From: an uncultured Paracoccaceae bacterium
Lineage (GTDB): Bacteria > Pseudomonadota > Alphaproteobacteria > Rhodobacterales > Rhodobacteraceae
Direction: 5' to 3'
NCBI GenBank assembly: GCA_937864535.1
Contig: CALMJS010000018.1
Coordinates: 186,001-250,000, forward strand
Length of the DNA stretch: 64,000 bases
Part shown: one piece after another, positions 56,841-64,000 of the stretch
Numbering within the stretch: position 1 is the stretch's first letter
Layout: each line of letters starts with the position of its first letter
The notes under the pieces: model-generated
Database searches by the model: none
Told to the model about the DNA's origin: nothing
Seen by the model: the letters and a program-made list of their open reading frames with translations, nothing else
Position numbers and translations under genes: made by a program

Positions 56841-57924
56841 CGGCCTGTCCGGTGATCATGGATTTCTGCGCGGCCATGCCCATCAAAACCGCCCATTTCC
56901 CGTCGGTCAGGCTGACCTCTGGTGCGCTGCGCTGACCGCGCACCAGCTCTAGAAAACCCTGATGCTGATAAAAGGTCGATCCGTTGTGATCGCCCGCCGC
57001 CAGCAGCGTGGTATCGACCGGAATATCCAGCTGGACCGGTCCCTTGGGATCGCGCGGGCTGACGATCAGTTGCGGGATCGGGGCATCCCCCAGATGCGCA
57101 GGCCAGAACCGACCGGGGCCGGGAACCAGCGCCTCGATCTTGCCCTTGGGACCGACGGCGCTGATTTCTTCTTGATAACGCGCGCCCTCGGCGAACATGC
57201 ACAGCTCCAACATGGCGCGCGCACCGTTCGCGAAATCGACGATGACATAGCCGTGGTCGAAGATATCGGGGACCGCGCCGTCATAGGCTTCGTCCAGATG
57301 GTTGGCAGCCTGTCCGCCCGAGGCCATTACCCGCACCGGATCGGACTGTAGCACCAGCCGCATCAGGTCAAAGAAGTGGCAGCATTTTTCGACAAACGTG
57401 CCGCCGGTGTTGCGGTTGAACCGGTTCCAGTCGCCAACCTTTTCCAGAAACGGAAACCGGTGTTCGCGGATGGTCAGCATCTTGATGCCGCCCGTCGCCT
57501 CGGCCGCCTGTGCAACCAGCGCCGCGACCGGGGGCATATAGCGGTATTCCATCGCGACCCAGACGGGCGCGGGGTAGGTGGCGATAAAGCTGTCGATCCG
57601 CGCGATGTGGTCGGGATCGGTGAACAGCGGTTTTTCCACCAGCACCGGCAGGGGGCGAGTGGCGGCGATCTGTTCCAACTGTTCCAGATGCCGGAAGTTC
57701 GGGCTGACGATCACCAGACAGTCCAGATCGGGCAGGGCCAGCAGGTCCGCGATGCTGCCCACGCGCTGTGCCCCCGGCGCGAGGTCCAGCGCGATCGCTG
57801 CCATCGTGTCATCGGGTTCGAAAATGCCGCCGATTCGTGTGTCAGGCAGCAGCGCGATGTTGCGCAGGTGTTCCTGGCCCATCATACCGCAGCCGATCAG
57901 GCCATAGGTCGTTGTTTTTGACAT
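56830..57924 (-). CDS. Gfo/Idh/MocA family protein, candidate NAD-dependent sulfoquinovosidase
   Basis: 364 residues. N-terminal Rossmann GLIGCGMMGQEH, the EKP signature at 97-99 (VEKPLF), and a C-terminal alpha/beta sheet domain with GDWNRFNRNTGGTFVEKCCHFFDLM (K180, H183 as likely catalytic pair). The family usually oxidises sugars with NAD(P). Beside a sulfoquinovose-type monooxygenase operon, and behind the GntR regulator, it may instead be one of the NAD-dependent glycosidases (GH188, SqgA type) reported as widespread in roseobacters. No classical GH31 sulfoquinovosidase is in the window. A plain sugar dehydrogenase remains the alternative. Confidence 0.85.
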   Translation of the reverse strand: MSKTTTYGLIGCGMMGQEHLRNIALLPDTRIGGIFEPDDTMAAIALDLAPGAQRVGSIADLLALPDLDCLVIVSPNFRHLEQLEQIAATRPLPVLVEKPLFTDPDHIARIDSFIATYPAPVWVAMEYRYMPPVAALVAQAAEATGGIKMLTIREHRFPFLEKVGDWNRFNRNTGGTFVEKCCHFFDLMRLVLQSDPVRVMASGGQAANHLDEAYDGAVPDIFDHGYVIVDFANGARAMLELCMFAEGARYQEEISAVGPKGKIEALVPGPGRFWPAHLGDAPIPQLIVSPRDPKGPVQLDIPVDTTLLAAGDHNGSTFYQHQGFLELVRGQRSAPEVSLTDGKWAVLMGMAAQKSMITGQAVTL

Positions 57925-57932
57925 TTCCCCTC

Positions 57933-58682
57933 CTAAGTCAGGCGCTGAACATAGAGCGCCCGGTCTGTGTCAAACCATGTGCGTGAAAACTCGATCGGTT
58001 CGGGGGTCTGCGCCCAGCTGATCCGTTCGATGTAACCGGTGATCGTGCCGACAGGCGGGGCAAAATGCGCCACCGACCAGTCGGGGACAGGCCGGATACC
58101 GACGCGGTCCTCTGCCCGCGTGATCCACAGCCCGAGGTGTTTTTTGTAATAGCGATAGAGCGAATCTTGCAGCAGTTCGGGATCGACCCGTCCGGCGCTG
58201 GCATCGAGCCAGATTTCCTCGAGCGCGATGGGCTGGCCATTCAGTCGCCGCAATCGGCGAATCCTGACTCCGTGATCCGACTTTCCATAGCGCGGTTGGT
58301 CTGCATCTTTGGCGCAGTCCTCGACCGAGAGAACATCCGCCGTCGGCAGTCCGCCGCCCGCGATCAATTCCAGCCGAAACATCGAATAGACGCTATCGAC
58401 CTGCGGCTTGGCCTGAATGTAATTTCCCGACCCCTGACGCCGGACCAGAAGTTCCTTTTTTTCCAGCTCTAACAACGCTTTGCGTAGCGTTCTGACAGTG
58501 GTCCCATGTGCCGCGGCGAGGTCGCGTTCCGGCGGTAAACGTTCGCCATCGACCAGCCGACCGGCCGCAATTTCCCGGATCAAAAGTTCGCTGATCTGCA
58601 GATAAATCGGCAGCGCGTTGGGGCGGTTGCGGTCGGGGGGCATGGGTGCGTCGGCCTGTCGCAGAAAAAATTGATGCACCAT
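57933..58682 (-). CDS. GntR family regulator with UTRA domain
   Basis: 249 residues. N-terminal winged helix (about 25-90: LPIYLQISELLIREIAAG, ERLPPERDLAAAHGTTVRTLRKAL) and a C-terminal UTRA ligand-binding domain (about 105-245) typical of HutC/FarR-type sugar and phosphosugar sensors. It is divergent from the monooxygenase operon and 8 bases upstream of the Gfo/Idh/MocA gene, so it should control both. The ATG at 58682 has no clear ribosome site and overlaps a palindrome; ATG 58643 (13 codons later) may be the true start. Confidence 0.88.
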   Translation of the reverse strand: MVHQFFLRQADAPMPPDRNRPNALPIYLQISELLIREIAAGRLVDGERLPPERDLAAAHGTTVRTLRKALLELEKKELLVRRQGSGNYIQAKPQVDSVYSMFRLELIAGGGLPTADVLSVEDCAKDADQPRYGKSDHGVRIRRLRRLNGQPIALEEIWLDASAGRVDPELLQDSLYRYYKKHLGLWITRAEDRVGIRPVPDWSVAHFAPPVGTITGYIERISWAQTPEPIEFSRTWFDTDRALYVQRLT

Positions 58683-58695
58683 TGATCTACATCAA
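58682..58695. promoter_or_regulatory. Perfect TTGAT-N4-ATCAA palindrome before the sulfosugar operon
   Basis: TTGATCTACATCAA matches the FNR/FnrL consensus exactly and is also a fully symmetric 5+4+5 site that a GntR protein could use. It overlaps the annotated GntR start codon and lies 49 bases before the monooxygenase start. Confidence 0.55.
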
Positions 58696-58701
58696 AGCCG
58701 C

Positions 58702-58713
58702 TGTTACGCAATA
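58702..58713 (+). promoter_or_regulatory. LacI-type box before the monooxygenase operon
   Basis: TGTTACGCAATA, 10 of 12 matches to the perfect palindrome TATTGCGCAATA found at 63349-63360 between the LacI gene and the GH88 gene. The shared 3' part (CGCAATAG) extends one base further. Confidence 0.5.
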
Positions 58714-58743
58714 GGAAATCGCAGATGGTTCTGGGGAGGAAAC

Positions 58744-59898
58744 ATGACCGTCGTGCCCGTCACATCCGCCGATCTGGGTGCCGCAGAGGTGTCTTGGTTC
58801 TCTGCCTTGTGTTCAGACGATTACCGCTATCTGGGGGTGCCGGACGGCGCGCTGCGGTCGTCGTGGGACCATTGTTCCGAGATCGTCAAAACGTCCGAGA
58901 GGCTGGGGTTTCGCAATATCCTGTGCCCGTCGTCCTATCAGGTCGGACAGGATACGCTGTCGTTCGTGGCGGGCTGTGCGCCGCTGACAGATCGGATCAA
59001 TATGCTGGCGGCTGTGCGCTGCGGGGAAATGCAGCCGATCATGCTGGCGCGCACGATTGCGACCCTCGATCATATGCTCATGGGGCGTCTGACCGTCAAT
59101 ATCATCAGCTCGGACTTCCCCGGCGAGGTCGCCGATAGCGCATTCCGCTATCAACGCTCGCGCGAGGTGGTCGAAATCCTCAAGCAGGCGTGGACGCAGG
59201 ATCAGATCAATTATCAGGGGCAGGTCTATAACTTTAGCGGGCTGACCACAGACCCGGCACGGCCCTATCAGATCGGCGGCCCGTTGCTGTATTTCGGCGG
59301 CTATAGCCCGGATGCGTTGGAACTGTGTGGCCAGCATTGCGACGTCTATCTGATGTGGCCTGAGCGCAAAGAAGAGCTGGCAGAGCGGATGAAGGCGGTG
59401 AACGCCGTTGCGGAACGCTATGGCCGCACGCTCGATTACGGGTTGCGGGTCCATGTCATCGTCCGCGACACCGAGGCCGAGGCCCGTGAATACGCCCAAG
59501 AGCTGGTGTCGCGGCTGGACGCACAGCAGGGGCAGGCGATCCGCGAACGGGCGCTGGATGCCAAATCACTCGGCGTCAGCCATCAGGCCAAGAATCGCGA
59601 AATCGCCGATATGGACGGGTTTATCGAACCCAACCTCTGGACCGGAGTTGGCCGCGCACGCTCGGGCTGCGGTGCGGCGCTGGTCGGGTCGACGGATCAG
59701 GTCCTGAGCAAGCTGGAAGACTATCAGAAAATGGGGATGCGGGCGTTTATCCTGTCCGGCTATCCGCATCTGGAAGAGGCGGAACATTTCGCCAGCCGGG
59801 TGCTGCCGCAGATGAAAACCTGTTCGCTGCCGCAGGCCTATGGCCGCGTACCGGCCAGCACCCCCGCAACCCCCCTTGGCATCGGAGAGCGTCGCTAA
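58744..59898 (+). CDS. FMNH2-dependent sulfonate monooxygenase, SmoC-like
   Basis: 384 residues, SsuD-type bacterial-luciferase fold. The sulfonate/flavin residues of SsuD are conserved in context: R235 and H237 in LRVHVIVRDTEAEA, the mobile-loop arginine in GVGRARSGCGAALVG (about 304-306), and Y340/H342 in SGYPHLEEA. It should split a C-S bond of a sulfonate with O2, releasing sulfite and an aldehyde. The downstream AKR and flavin reductase match the sulfoquinovose monooxygenase pathway (SmoC, SmoB, SmoA), giving 6-dehydroglucose. GGGGAGGA lies just upstream of the ATG. Overlaps the AKR gene (TAATG). Confidence 0.9.
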   Translation: MTVVPVTSADLGAAEVSWFSALCSDDYRYLGVPDGALRSSWDHCSEIVKTSERLGFRNILCPSSYQVGQDTLSFVAGCAPLTDRINMLAAVRCGEMQPIMLARTIATLDHMLMGRLTVNIISSDFPGEVADSAFRYQRSREVVEILKQAWTQDQINYQGQVYNFSGLTTDPARPYQIGGPLLYFGGYSPDALELCGQHCDVYLMWPERKEELAERMKAVNAVAERYGRTLDYGLRVHVIVRDTEAEAREYAQELVSRLDAQQGQAIRERALDAKSLGVSHQAKNREIADMDGFIEPNLWTGVGRARSGCGAALVGSTDQVLSKLEDYQKMGMRAFILSGYPHLEEAEHFASRVLPQMKTCSLPQAYGRVPASTPATPLGIGERR

Positions 59899-60788
59899 TG
59901 CAACGTGTGAATTTGACAAATGACGTGACACTCTCGCGGTTGGTCTATGGCATGTGGCGGGTTGGCGATGACGCCGACACCAGCCCGGCCCATGTGCGCG
60001 CGAAAATCGACGCTTGTCTGGCGCAGGGGATCACGACCCTCGATCAGGCGGATATCTACGGCGGTTATACGGCCGAGGCGATCCTTGGCAGTGCGCTGCG
60101 GGCCGATCCCTCGCTGCGCGGGCAGGTCGAGATCGTCACGAAATGCGATATCGTGGCCCCGGCCGGGCGCTATGCAGACCGTCGCTGCAAATATTACGAC
60201 ACCAGCCGCGCGCATATCCTTGCCTCGGTTGACTATTCGCTGCGCGACATGGCCACAGATTACATCGACCTGCTGCTGATCCACCGCCCCGATCCGCTGA
60301 TGGATCACCAAGAGACTGGCGCAGCGCTGGACGAGGTAGTCCGGTCGGGCAAGGTGCGGGCCGTCGGCGTGTCGAACTTCCGGCCTTGGGATTGGGAATT
60401 GCTGCAATCGGCGATGAGCACGCCGCTGGCCACCAACCAGATCGAGATTTCGCTGGGACATCTGGACCCGCTGACCAATGGCGATGTGGCGTTCCATCAA
60501 CGGCACGCTCACGCGATGATGGCGTGGTCGCCGCTGGGTGGGGGGAGCCTGATGACCGGCAACGGAGAGTTGGCCGACCGTCTGGACCAGATCGCCGCCG
60601 CCCAGGGTGTGGATCGCGCCGCAGTGGCGGTTGCGTTCCTGCTGCGGCATCCGTCGATGATCCTGCCGGTGCTGGGGACTAACAATCTGGACCGGATCGC
60701 CGCCATCGGCGACGCCGCCAAGGTCGAGATCGACCGCCAAACGTGGTTCTGGCTCTACGAGGCCGGATTGGGACGCGAGGTCGCGTGA
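59898..60788 (+). CDS. Aldo/keto reductase, SmoB-like (6-dehydroglucose reductase)
   Basis: 296 residues, TIM-barrel aldo/keto reductase. The full catalytic tetrad is visible: D49, Y54, K82 and H129, and GVSNFRPWDWELLQ is the substrate-loop signature. In the Smo pathway this enzyme reduces 6-dehydro-D-glucose to glucose with NADPH. The N-terminus (VYGMWRVGDDADTSPAHV) resembles what I recall of Agrobacterium SmoB. Start and stop both overlap the neighbours by one base (TAATG and TGATG), so the three enzymes are tightly coupled. Confidence 0.9.
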   Translation: MQRVNLTNDVTLSRLVYGMWRVGDDADTSPAHVRAKIDACLAQGITTLDQADIYGGYTAEAILGSALRADPSLRGQVEIVTKCDIVAPAGRYADRRCKYYDTSRAHILASVDYSLRDMATDYIDLLLIHRPDPLMDHQETGAALDEVVRSGKVRAVGVSNFRPWDWELLQSAMSTPLATNQIEISLGHLDPLTNGDVAFHQRHAHAMMAWSPLGGGSLMTGNGELADRLDQIAAAQGVDRAAVAVAFLLRHPSMILPVLGTNNLDRIAAIGDAAKVEIDRQTWFWLYEAGLGREVA

Positions 60789-61291
60789 TGGCTACCAGCT
60801 TTGCGCCTGATGCCAGCACATCGCGCCTGCTGCGCGATGCCTTTGGTCGGTTCGCGACCGGCGTGACGGTGGTCACCATCGCAACGCCTTCAGGGCCGCT
60901 GGGCATCACCGCCAATAGCTTTACCTCGGTTTCGATGGAGCCGCCCCTGATCCTCTGGGCTCCGGGCAAATCCTCCAGCCGCTATGCCGCTTTTGTCGAG
61001 GCAGAGCATTTTTCCGTGCATATCCTCGCGGCGGAACAGTCCGAATTGTGCTGGGCGGTGGCCAAGGACCGGTTTGCCCTGCATCATCTGGATCTGGACC
61101 TCACCGATCACGGCGTGCCGGTTATCCCCGGCAGTCTGGCGCGGTTCGATTGTTCGCGTCATGCGGTGCATGAGGCGGGGGATCATGCGCTGGTCATCGG
61201 ACTGGTCGAACAGGCCAGCCTGCGGGACGGAGCGCCATTGGCGTTTTATGGCAGCAAGGCGGGCAGTTTCGTGCCGCAGGTGGCGCTGTGA
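60788..61291 (+). CDS. NAD(P)H:flavin reductase, SmoA/HpaC-like
   Basis: 167 residues, a short-chain flavin reductase of the HpaC-like split-barrel family (RDAFGRFATGVTVVTIAT, GITANSFTSVSMEPPLI, and the C-terminal PLAFYGSKAGSF). It should supply FMNH2 to the monooxygenase two genes upstream. The start overlaps the AKR stop (TGATG); a longer frame beginning inside the AKR gene is rejected. The stop overlaps the exporter start. Confidence 0.92.
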   Translation: MATSFAPDASTSRLLRDAFGRFATGVTVVTIATPSGPLGITANSFTSVSMEPPLILWAPGKSSSRYAAFVEAEHFSVHILAAEQSELCWAVAKDRFALHHLDLDLTDHGVPVIPGSLARFDCSRHAVHEAGDHALVIGLVEQASLRDGAPLAFYGSKAGSFVPQVAL

Positions 61292-62292
61292 CCATGGGGC
61301 AGGTGGTCGGCATCTGGGGACGGGCAACGGTCATCTGGCCGGGGCTGGTTCTGGCTGGCCTTGTTGCGATGGCGGCGCAGTTTCTGGCGGACCATTACGG
61401 TGCGCCGGTGATGTTGATGGCCCTCTTGCTGGGGGCGCCGTTCCAGTTTTTGGCCGAGGAGCCCCGGACGGCCGAGGGGATCGGTTTCGCCGCCAAGTCG
61501 ATCTTGCGGCTGGGTGTGATCCTGTTGGGCGCGCGGGTCAGCCTGACGATGGTGCAGGATATCGGTCTGGGCTTTGTGGTGTGGATGGTCATGGCCGTTG
61601 CTGCGACGATCGGGTTGTCGCTGGTCTGCGCCCGTCTGGCGGGCCGGGACCGGTTGTTCGGCTATCTGACCGGCGGCGCGGTGGCGATTTGCGGGGCTTC
61701 GGCGGCGATGGCGATTTCGGCGGTCCTGCCGGACCGCGAGAGCAGCGACCGCGATCTGGCGTTTACGGTGATTTCGGTCACGGTTTTGTCCACCTTGGCG
61801 ATGATTTTCTATCCGGTGATCGTGGCGACGTTAGGCTTGAGCGATCATCAGGCGGGGCTGTTTCTGGGCGGCACAATCCACGATGTCGCGCAGGTGGTCG
61901 GGGCCGGTTTTTCCGTGTCCGATCAGGCGGGCGAAGTGTCAACGGTGGTCAAGCTGATGCGCGTCACGCTCTTGGCTCCGGTGGTGCTGATCGGGGCGCT
62001 GATCCTGCGCCGATCTGCTCCGGTCGGGATCGCGCGGCCACCGCTGTTACCGGGCTTTGTCATCGGATTTCTGGGCCTCGTGGCGCTCAATTCGTTCGGG
62101 CTGATCCCTGACATGGTGACCGAGGTGTTTGGCGCGGTGTCGCGGGCCTGTCTGGTGACGGCGGTTGCGGCGGTGGGCATTCGCACCAGCCTCGCGCGTT
62201 TGCGCGCGGTCGGGGTTGCGCCGGTGGCGCTGATGCTCGGTCAGACGGTGTTTATCGCGGTCTTCGTGCTTCTGGGCGTGGTGCTGCTATGA
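61288..62292 (+). CDS. YeiH/PSE family putative sulfate exporter
   Basis: 334 residues, about nine or ten hydrophobic helices. Family motifs: AAKSILRLGVILLGARVSL, GGAVAICGASAAMAIS, and GTIHDVAQVVGAGFS. Members are called putative sulfate exporters from their place near sulfonate and taurine genes. Here it can remove sulfite or sulfate made by the monooxygenase. It begins within the flavin reductase stop (GTGA); an ATG two codons later is equally possible. It overlaps the convergent lacI-type gene by 52 bases. Confidence 0.88.
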   Translation: MTMGQVVGIWGRATVIWPGLVLAGLVAMAAQFLADHYGAPVMLMALLLGAPFQFLAEEPRTAEGIGFAAKSILRLGVILLGARVSLTMVQDIGLGFVVWMVMAVAATIGLSLVCARLAGRDRLFGYLTGGAVAICGASAAMAISAVLPDRESSDRDLAFTVISVTVLSTLAMIFYPVIVATLGLSDHQAGLFLGGTIHDVAQVVGAGFSVSDQAGEVSTVVKLMRVTLLAPVVLIGALILRRSAPVGIARPPLLPGFVIGFLGLVALNSFGLIPDMVTEVFGAVSRACLVTAVAAVGIRTSLARLRAVGVAPVALMLGQTVFIAVFVLLGVVLL

Positions 62293-63302
62293 ACAGGACG
62301 GTACAGGGCCGGGGCCACGCTGCCACGATTGACCAGTTTGCAGGCCAGTTCGATCCGGCGCACCGGATAATGGACCGAAATGTCCCGATTGCGGGCATCC
62401 TCGCACAGCAGATCGAGAGCCATCGCCCCGACCTGCGGCATCGGGATCTCGACGCTGGACAGCGGCGGGGTGACATAGCGGCCCTGCGGCAATCCGTCGA
62501 TACCGATGACCGACACATCCTTGGGGATGGACAGTCCGGCCTCGTTCAGGGCGGCGATGGCCCCCATGGCCAGAATATCCCCTGCGGCGACGATCCCCGA
62601 AAACCTCTCGCCGCGGGCCAAGGCCTGACTGATCGCGGTCTGACCGGCCTCGGCGGTCCAGTCGGGCACTTCGAGGACCAAGGCGGGGTCAAACCGTCCG
62701 GCCATCGCGTCCTGCCAGCCTTCGCGGCGGCGCTGGATGGTGCGGCGACCGGGTCGGGTCAGGAACACGATCCTGTCATGGCCCCGGTCGATCAGATGCC
62801 GGGTGGCGAGGGCGGCCGCAGACCGGTTGCAGGGCGTCACGCTGCTGAACCGCATGGCGGGATCGTCGCCATTGACCAGCACCACGGGGCAGGTCAGATC
62901 ATGGGCCTGCGTCAGTGTGGCATCATCGATTGTGAGCAGCAGCAGGCCCAGCACATCGGCGCTCTGCGTCAGCTCTGTCACGGCGGCAAAGTCCTGAAAC
63001 GCCTGGACATCCAGCGTCAGCCCCAGCGCGTCGGCCCGCGCCCGCAGCCCGTCCAGAACGTGCATGGTAAACTGGCTACGGCCCAGATCGACCATCGCAT
63101 CATAAGAGGCCGCGACGATCACCTGCGTGCCGCCAGCCCGGCTGGGCAGCGGATAGTTCATGTCCAGCGCCGCCGCGCGAATGGCATCGGCGAGGTCCTG
63201 TTTGACATAGCCATCCCCCGACAAGGCGCGGCTGACGGTGGCATTCGACACCCCGAGCCGCTTGGCGATGTCGCTAATCCGGGTGCGGCGCTGCGTGGTC
63301 AT
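62241..63302 (-). CDS. LacI family transcriptional regulator
   Basis: 353 residues. N-terminal HTH with hinge (RISDIAKRLGVSNATVSRALSG, about 9-30) and a periplasmic-binding-protein-like sugar domain. ATG 63302 has AGAGG 5 bases upstream; a longer frame into the GH88 promoter is rejected. It is divergent from the GH88 gene with 99 bases between starts, where a perfect TATTGCGCAATA palindrome lies. A close match before the monooxygenase operon suggests it may act there too. The last 52 bases overlap the exporter gene, tail to tail. Confidence 0.92.
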   Translation of the reverse strand: MTTQRRTRISDIAKRLGVSNATVSRALSGDGYVKQDLADAIRAAALDMNYPLPSRAGGTQVIVAASYDAMVDLGRSQFTMHVLDGLRARADALGLTLDVQAFQDFAAVTELTQSADVLGLLLLTIDDATLTQAHDLTCPVVLVNGDDPAMRFSSVTPCNRSAAALATRHLIDRGHDRIVFLTRPGRRTIQRRREGWQDAMAGRFDPALVLEVPDWTAEAGQTAISQALARGERFSGIVAAGDILAMGAIAALNEAGLSIPKDVSVIGIDGLPQGRYVTPPLSSVEIPMPQVGAMALDLLCEDARNRDISVHYPVRRIELACKLVNRGSVAPALYRPVHSSTTPRSTKTAINTV

Positions 63303-63348
63303 GTCTGCCTCTGTGATAAGCCCGTGCGAGATATGAAAGAAATTTACA

Positions 63349-63360
63349 TATTGCGCAATA
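63349..63360. promoter_or_regulatory. LacI-type operator, lacI-GH88 intergenic region
   Basis: TATTGCGCAATA, a perfect CG-centred 12-base palindrome, in the middle of the 99-base divergent promoter region. Confidence 0.65.
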
Positions 63361-63401
63361 GTTTCCACAACGCGACATTTGTTGCGGGAGGAATCGACAG
63401 A

Positions 63402-64000
63402 ATGTCTATACACGCTACAGGCGAGGCTATGGCGCATGCGCTAAGCCTTTTGGTGCAGGGGCTGACCTCGCTGACAGATGAGGGGCGCTTTGACGAGCCC
63501 AATCTGGATGGAACGGCGGGCGACTATATCAGCTTTGACAGTTGGGAATGGCCGCAGGGCGTTGGGCTGTTCGGCCTGACCCAACTCTGGGAGGCACGCG
63601 ATTTCGACCCTGCTATCGGCACTCTTTTGGGCGATTGGTTCGACCGGGCGCTGGCCCGCGGATTGCCAAGAATGAACGTGAACACGACCGCGCCGATGCT
63701 GGCCCTGTCGCGCTATTGGGCGAAAACCCGCCGCGACGACCACCGCGCCGTGCTGGAGGATTGGGCCGCGCGCCTGATGACCGATTTCAAGCGCACACCG
63801 CTGGGCGGGTTCCAGCACGATGTGTCGGACAAGATCAACGACGGCGAACTATGGGATGACACCCTGTTCATGGTGGCACTGTTCCTCGCCAGCTATGGTC
63901 AGGCCGCCGGACGGCCGGATCTGGTCCAAGAGGCCGAACGCCAGTTTCTGGTCCACACGCATTTTCTGACCGACCGCGAGACCGGGCTGTGGTTCCACGG
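63402..64000 (+). CDS. GH88/GH105-type unsaturated glycuronyl hydrolase, N-terminal part
   Basis: 199 full codons are visible; the frame is open to the right edge. ATG 63402 with GGGAGGA 9 bases upstream. The alpha/alpha-barrel pattern is clear: SFDSWEWPQGVGLFGLTQLWEA, RGLPRMNVNTTAPMLALSRY and the ELWDDTLFMVALFLASYG segment, where the WxDD/LFM region carries a catalytic aspartate of the family. Members remove unsaturated glucuronyl or galacturonyl ends from oligosaccharides made by lyases. It is under the divergent LacI regulator. A signal peptide is not visible, so it is probably cytosolic. Confidence 0.85.
   Translation, partial: MSIHATGEAMAHALSLLVQGLTSLTDEGRFDEPNLDGTAGDYISFDSWEWPQGVGLFGLTQLWEARDFDPAIGTLLGDWFDRALARGLPRMNVNTTAPMLALSRYWAKTRRDDHRAVLEDWAARLMTDFKRTPLGGFQHDVSDKINDGELWDDTLFMVALFLASYGQAAGRPDLVQEAERQFLVHTHFLTDRETGLWFH

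Overview
The window looks like chromosome of a Rhodobacterales (Roseobacter-type) alphaproteobacterium. The evidence is high GC, a C4-pathway 5-aminolevulinate synthase (hemA), a monomeric NADP isocitrate dehydrogenase, an alphaproteobacterial LexA box (GTTC-N7-GTTC) before uvrA, and a dispersed intergenic repeat that I associate with this family. I found no rRNA, tRNA, CRISPR array, insertion sequence or prophage. 57 protein genes (two cut by the window ends) and one gene remnant are called.

Layout. 1-31.6 kb is mostly core functions: MarC and an M20 dipeptidase; hemA, a RodZ-like protein and ispG; a DsbA-type thiol oxidoreductase; an aminotransferase overlapping a cell-wall amidase; PBP1A; an orphan RTX protein; prfB; an overlapping M23 peptidase/bactofilin pair; Bcp; an AsmA/DUF3971 giant protein with queA; a PAS-GAF-GGDEF protein; lpdA; a VWA protein. 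31.7-35.5 kb holds SOS-boxed uvrA, followed at once by a deleted DUF4260 remnant. 35.5-41.2 kb is a valine-degradation operon (mmsA, acyl-CoA dehydrogenase, hydroxyisobutyryl-CoA hydrolase, mmsB) with a divergent LysR regulator. 41.2-49 kb carries coaD, a second MarC, two GAPDH paralogues that share operator-like boxes, DUF808 and icd.

The right third is accessory metabolism. 49.5-52.5 kb is an FNT-family anion channel, a fused PP2C-phosphatase/Ser-Thr kinase with a membrane tail, and cyanase: a candidate cyanate uptake and breakdown unit. 53.7-56.8 kb is an arsenate locus: an ArsR-ArsC fusion with a palindromic operator at its start codon, a dedicated GAPDH and the ArsJ exporter. 56.8-62.3 kb looks like a sulfosugar (sulfoquinovose-type) monooxygenase cluster: an SsuD/SmoC-like monooxygenase, an SmoB-like aldo/keto reductase, an SmoA-like flavin reductase and a YeiH/PSE exporter, all overlapping, with a divergent GntR regulator and a Gfo/Idh/MocA protein that may be an NAD-dependent sulfoquinovosidase. 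A LacI regulator and a cut GH88/105-type gene close the window. A LacI-like box lies before the GH88 gene and a close match lies before the monooxygenase.

Functions come from motifs and family knowledge read by eye. No searches or structure predictions were run.
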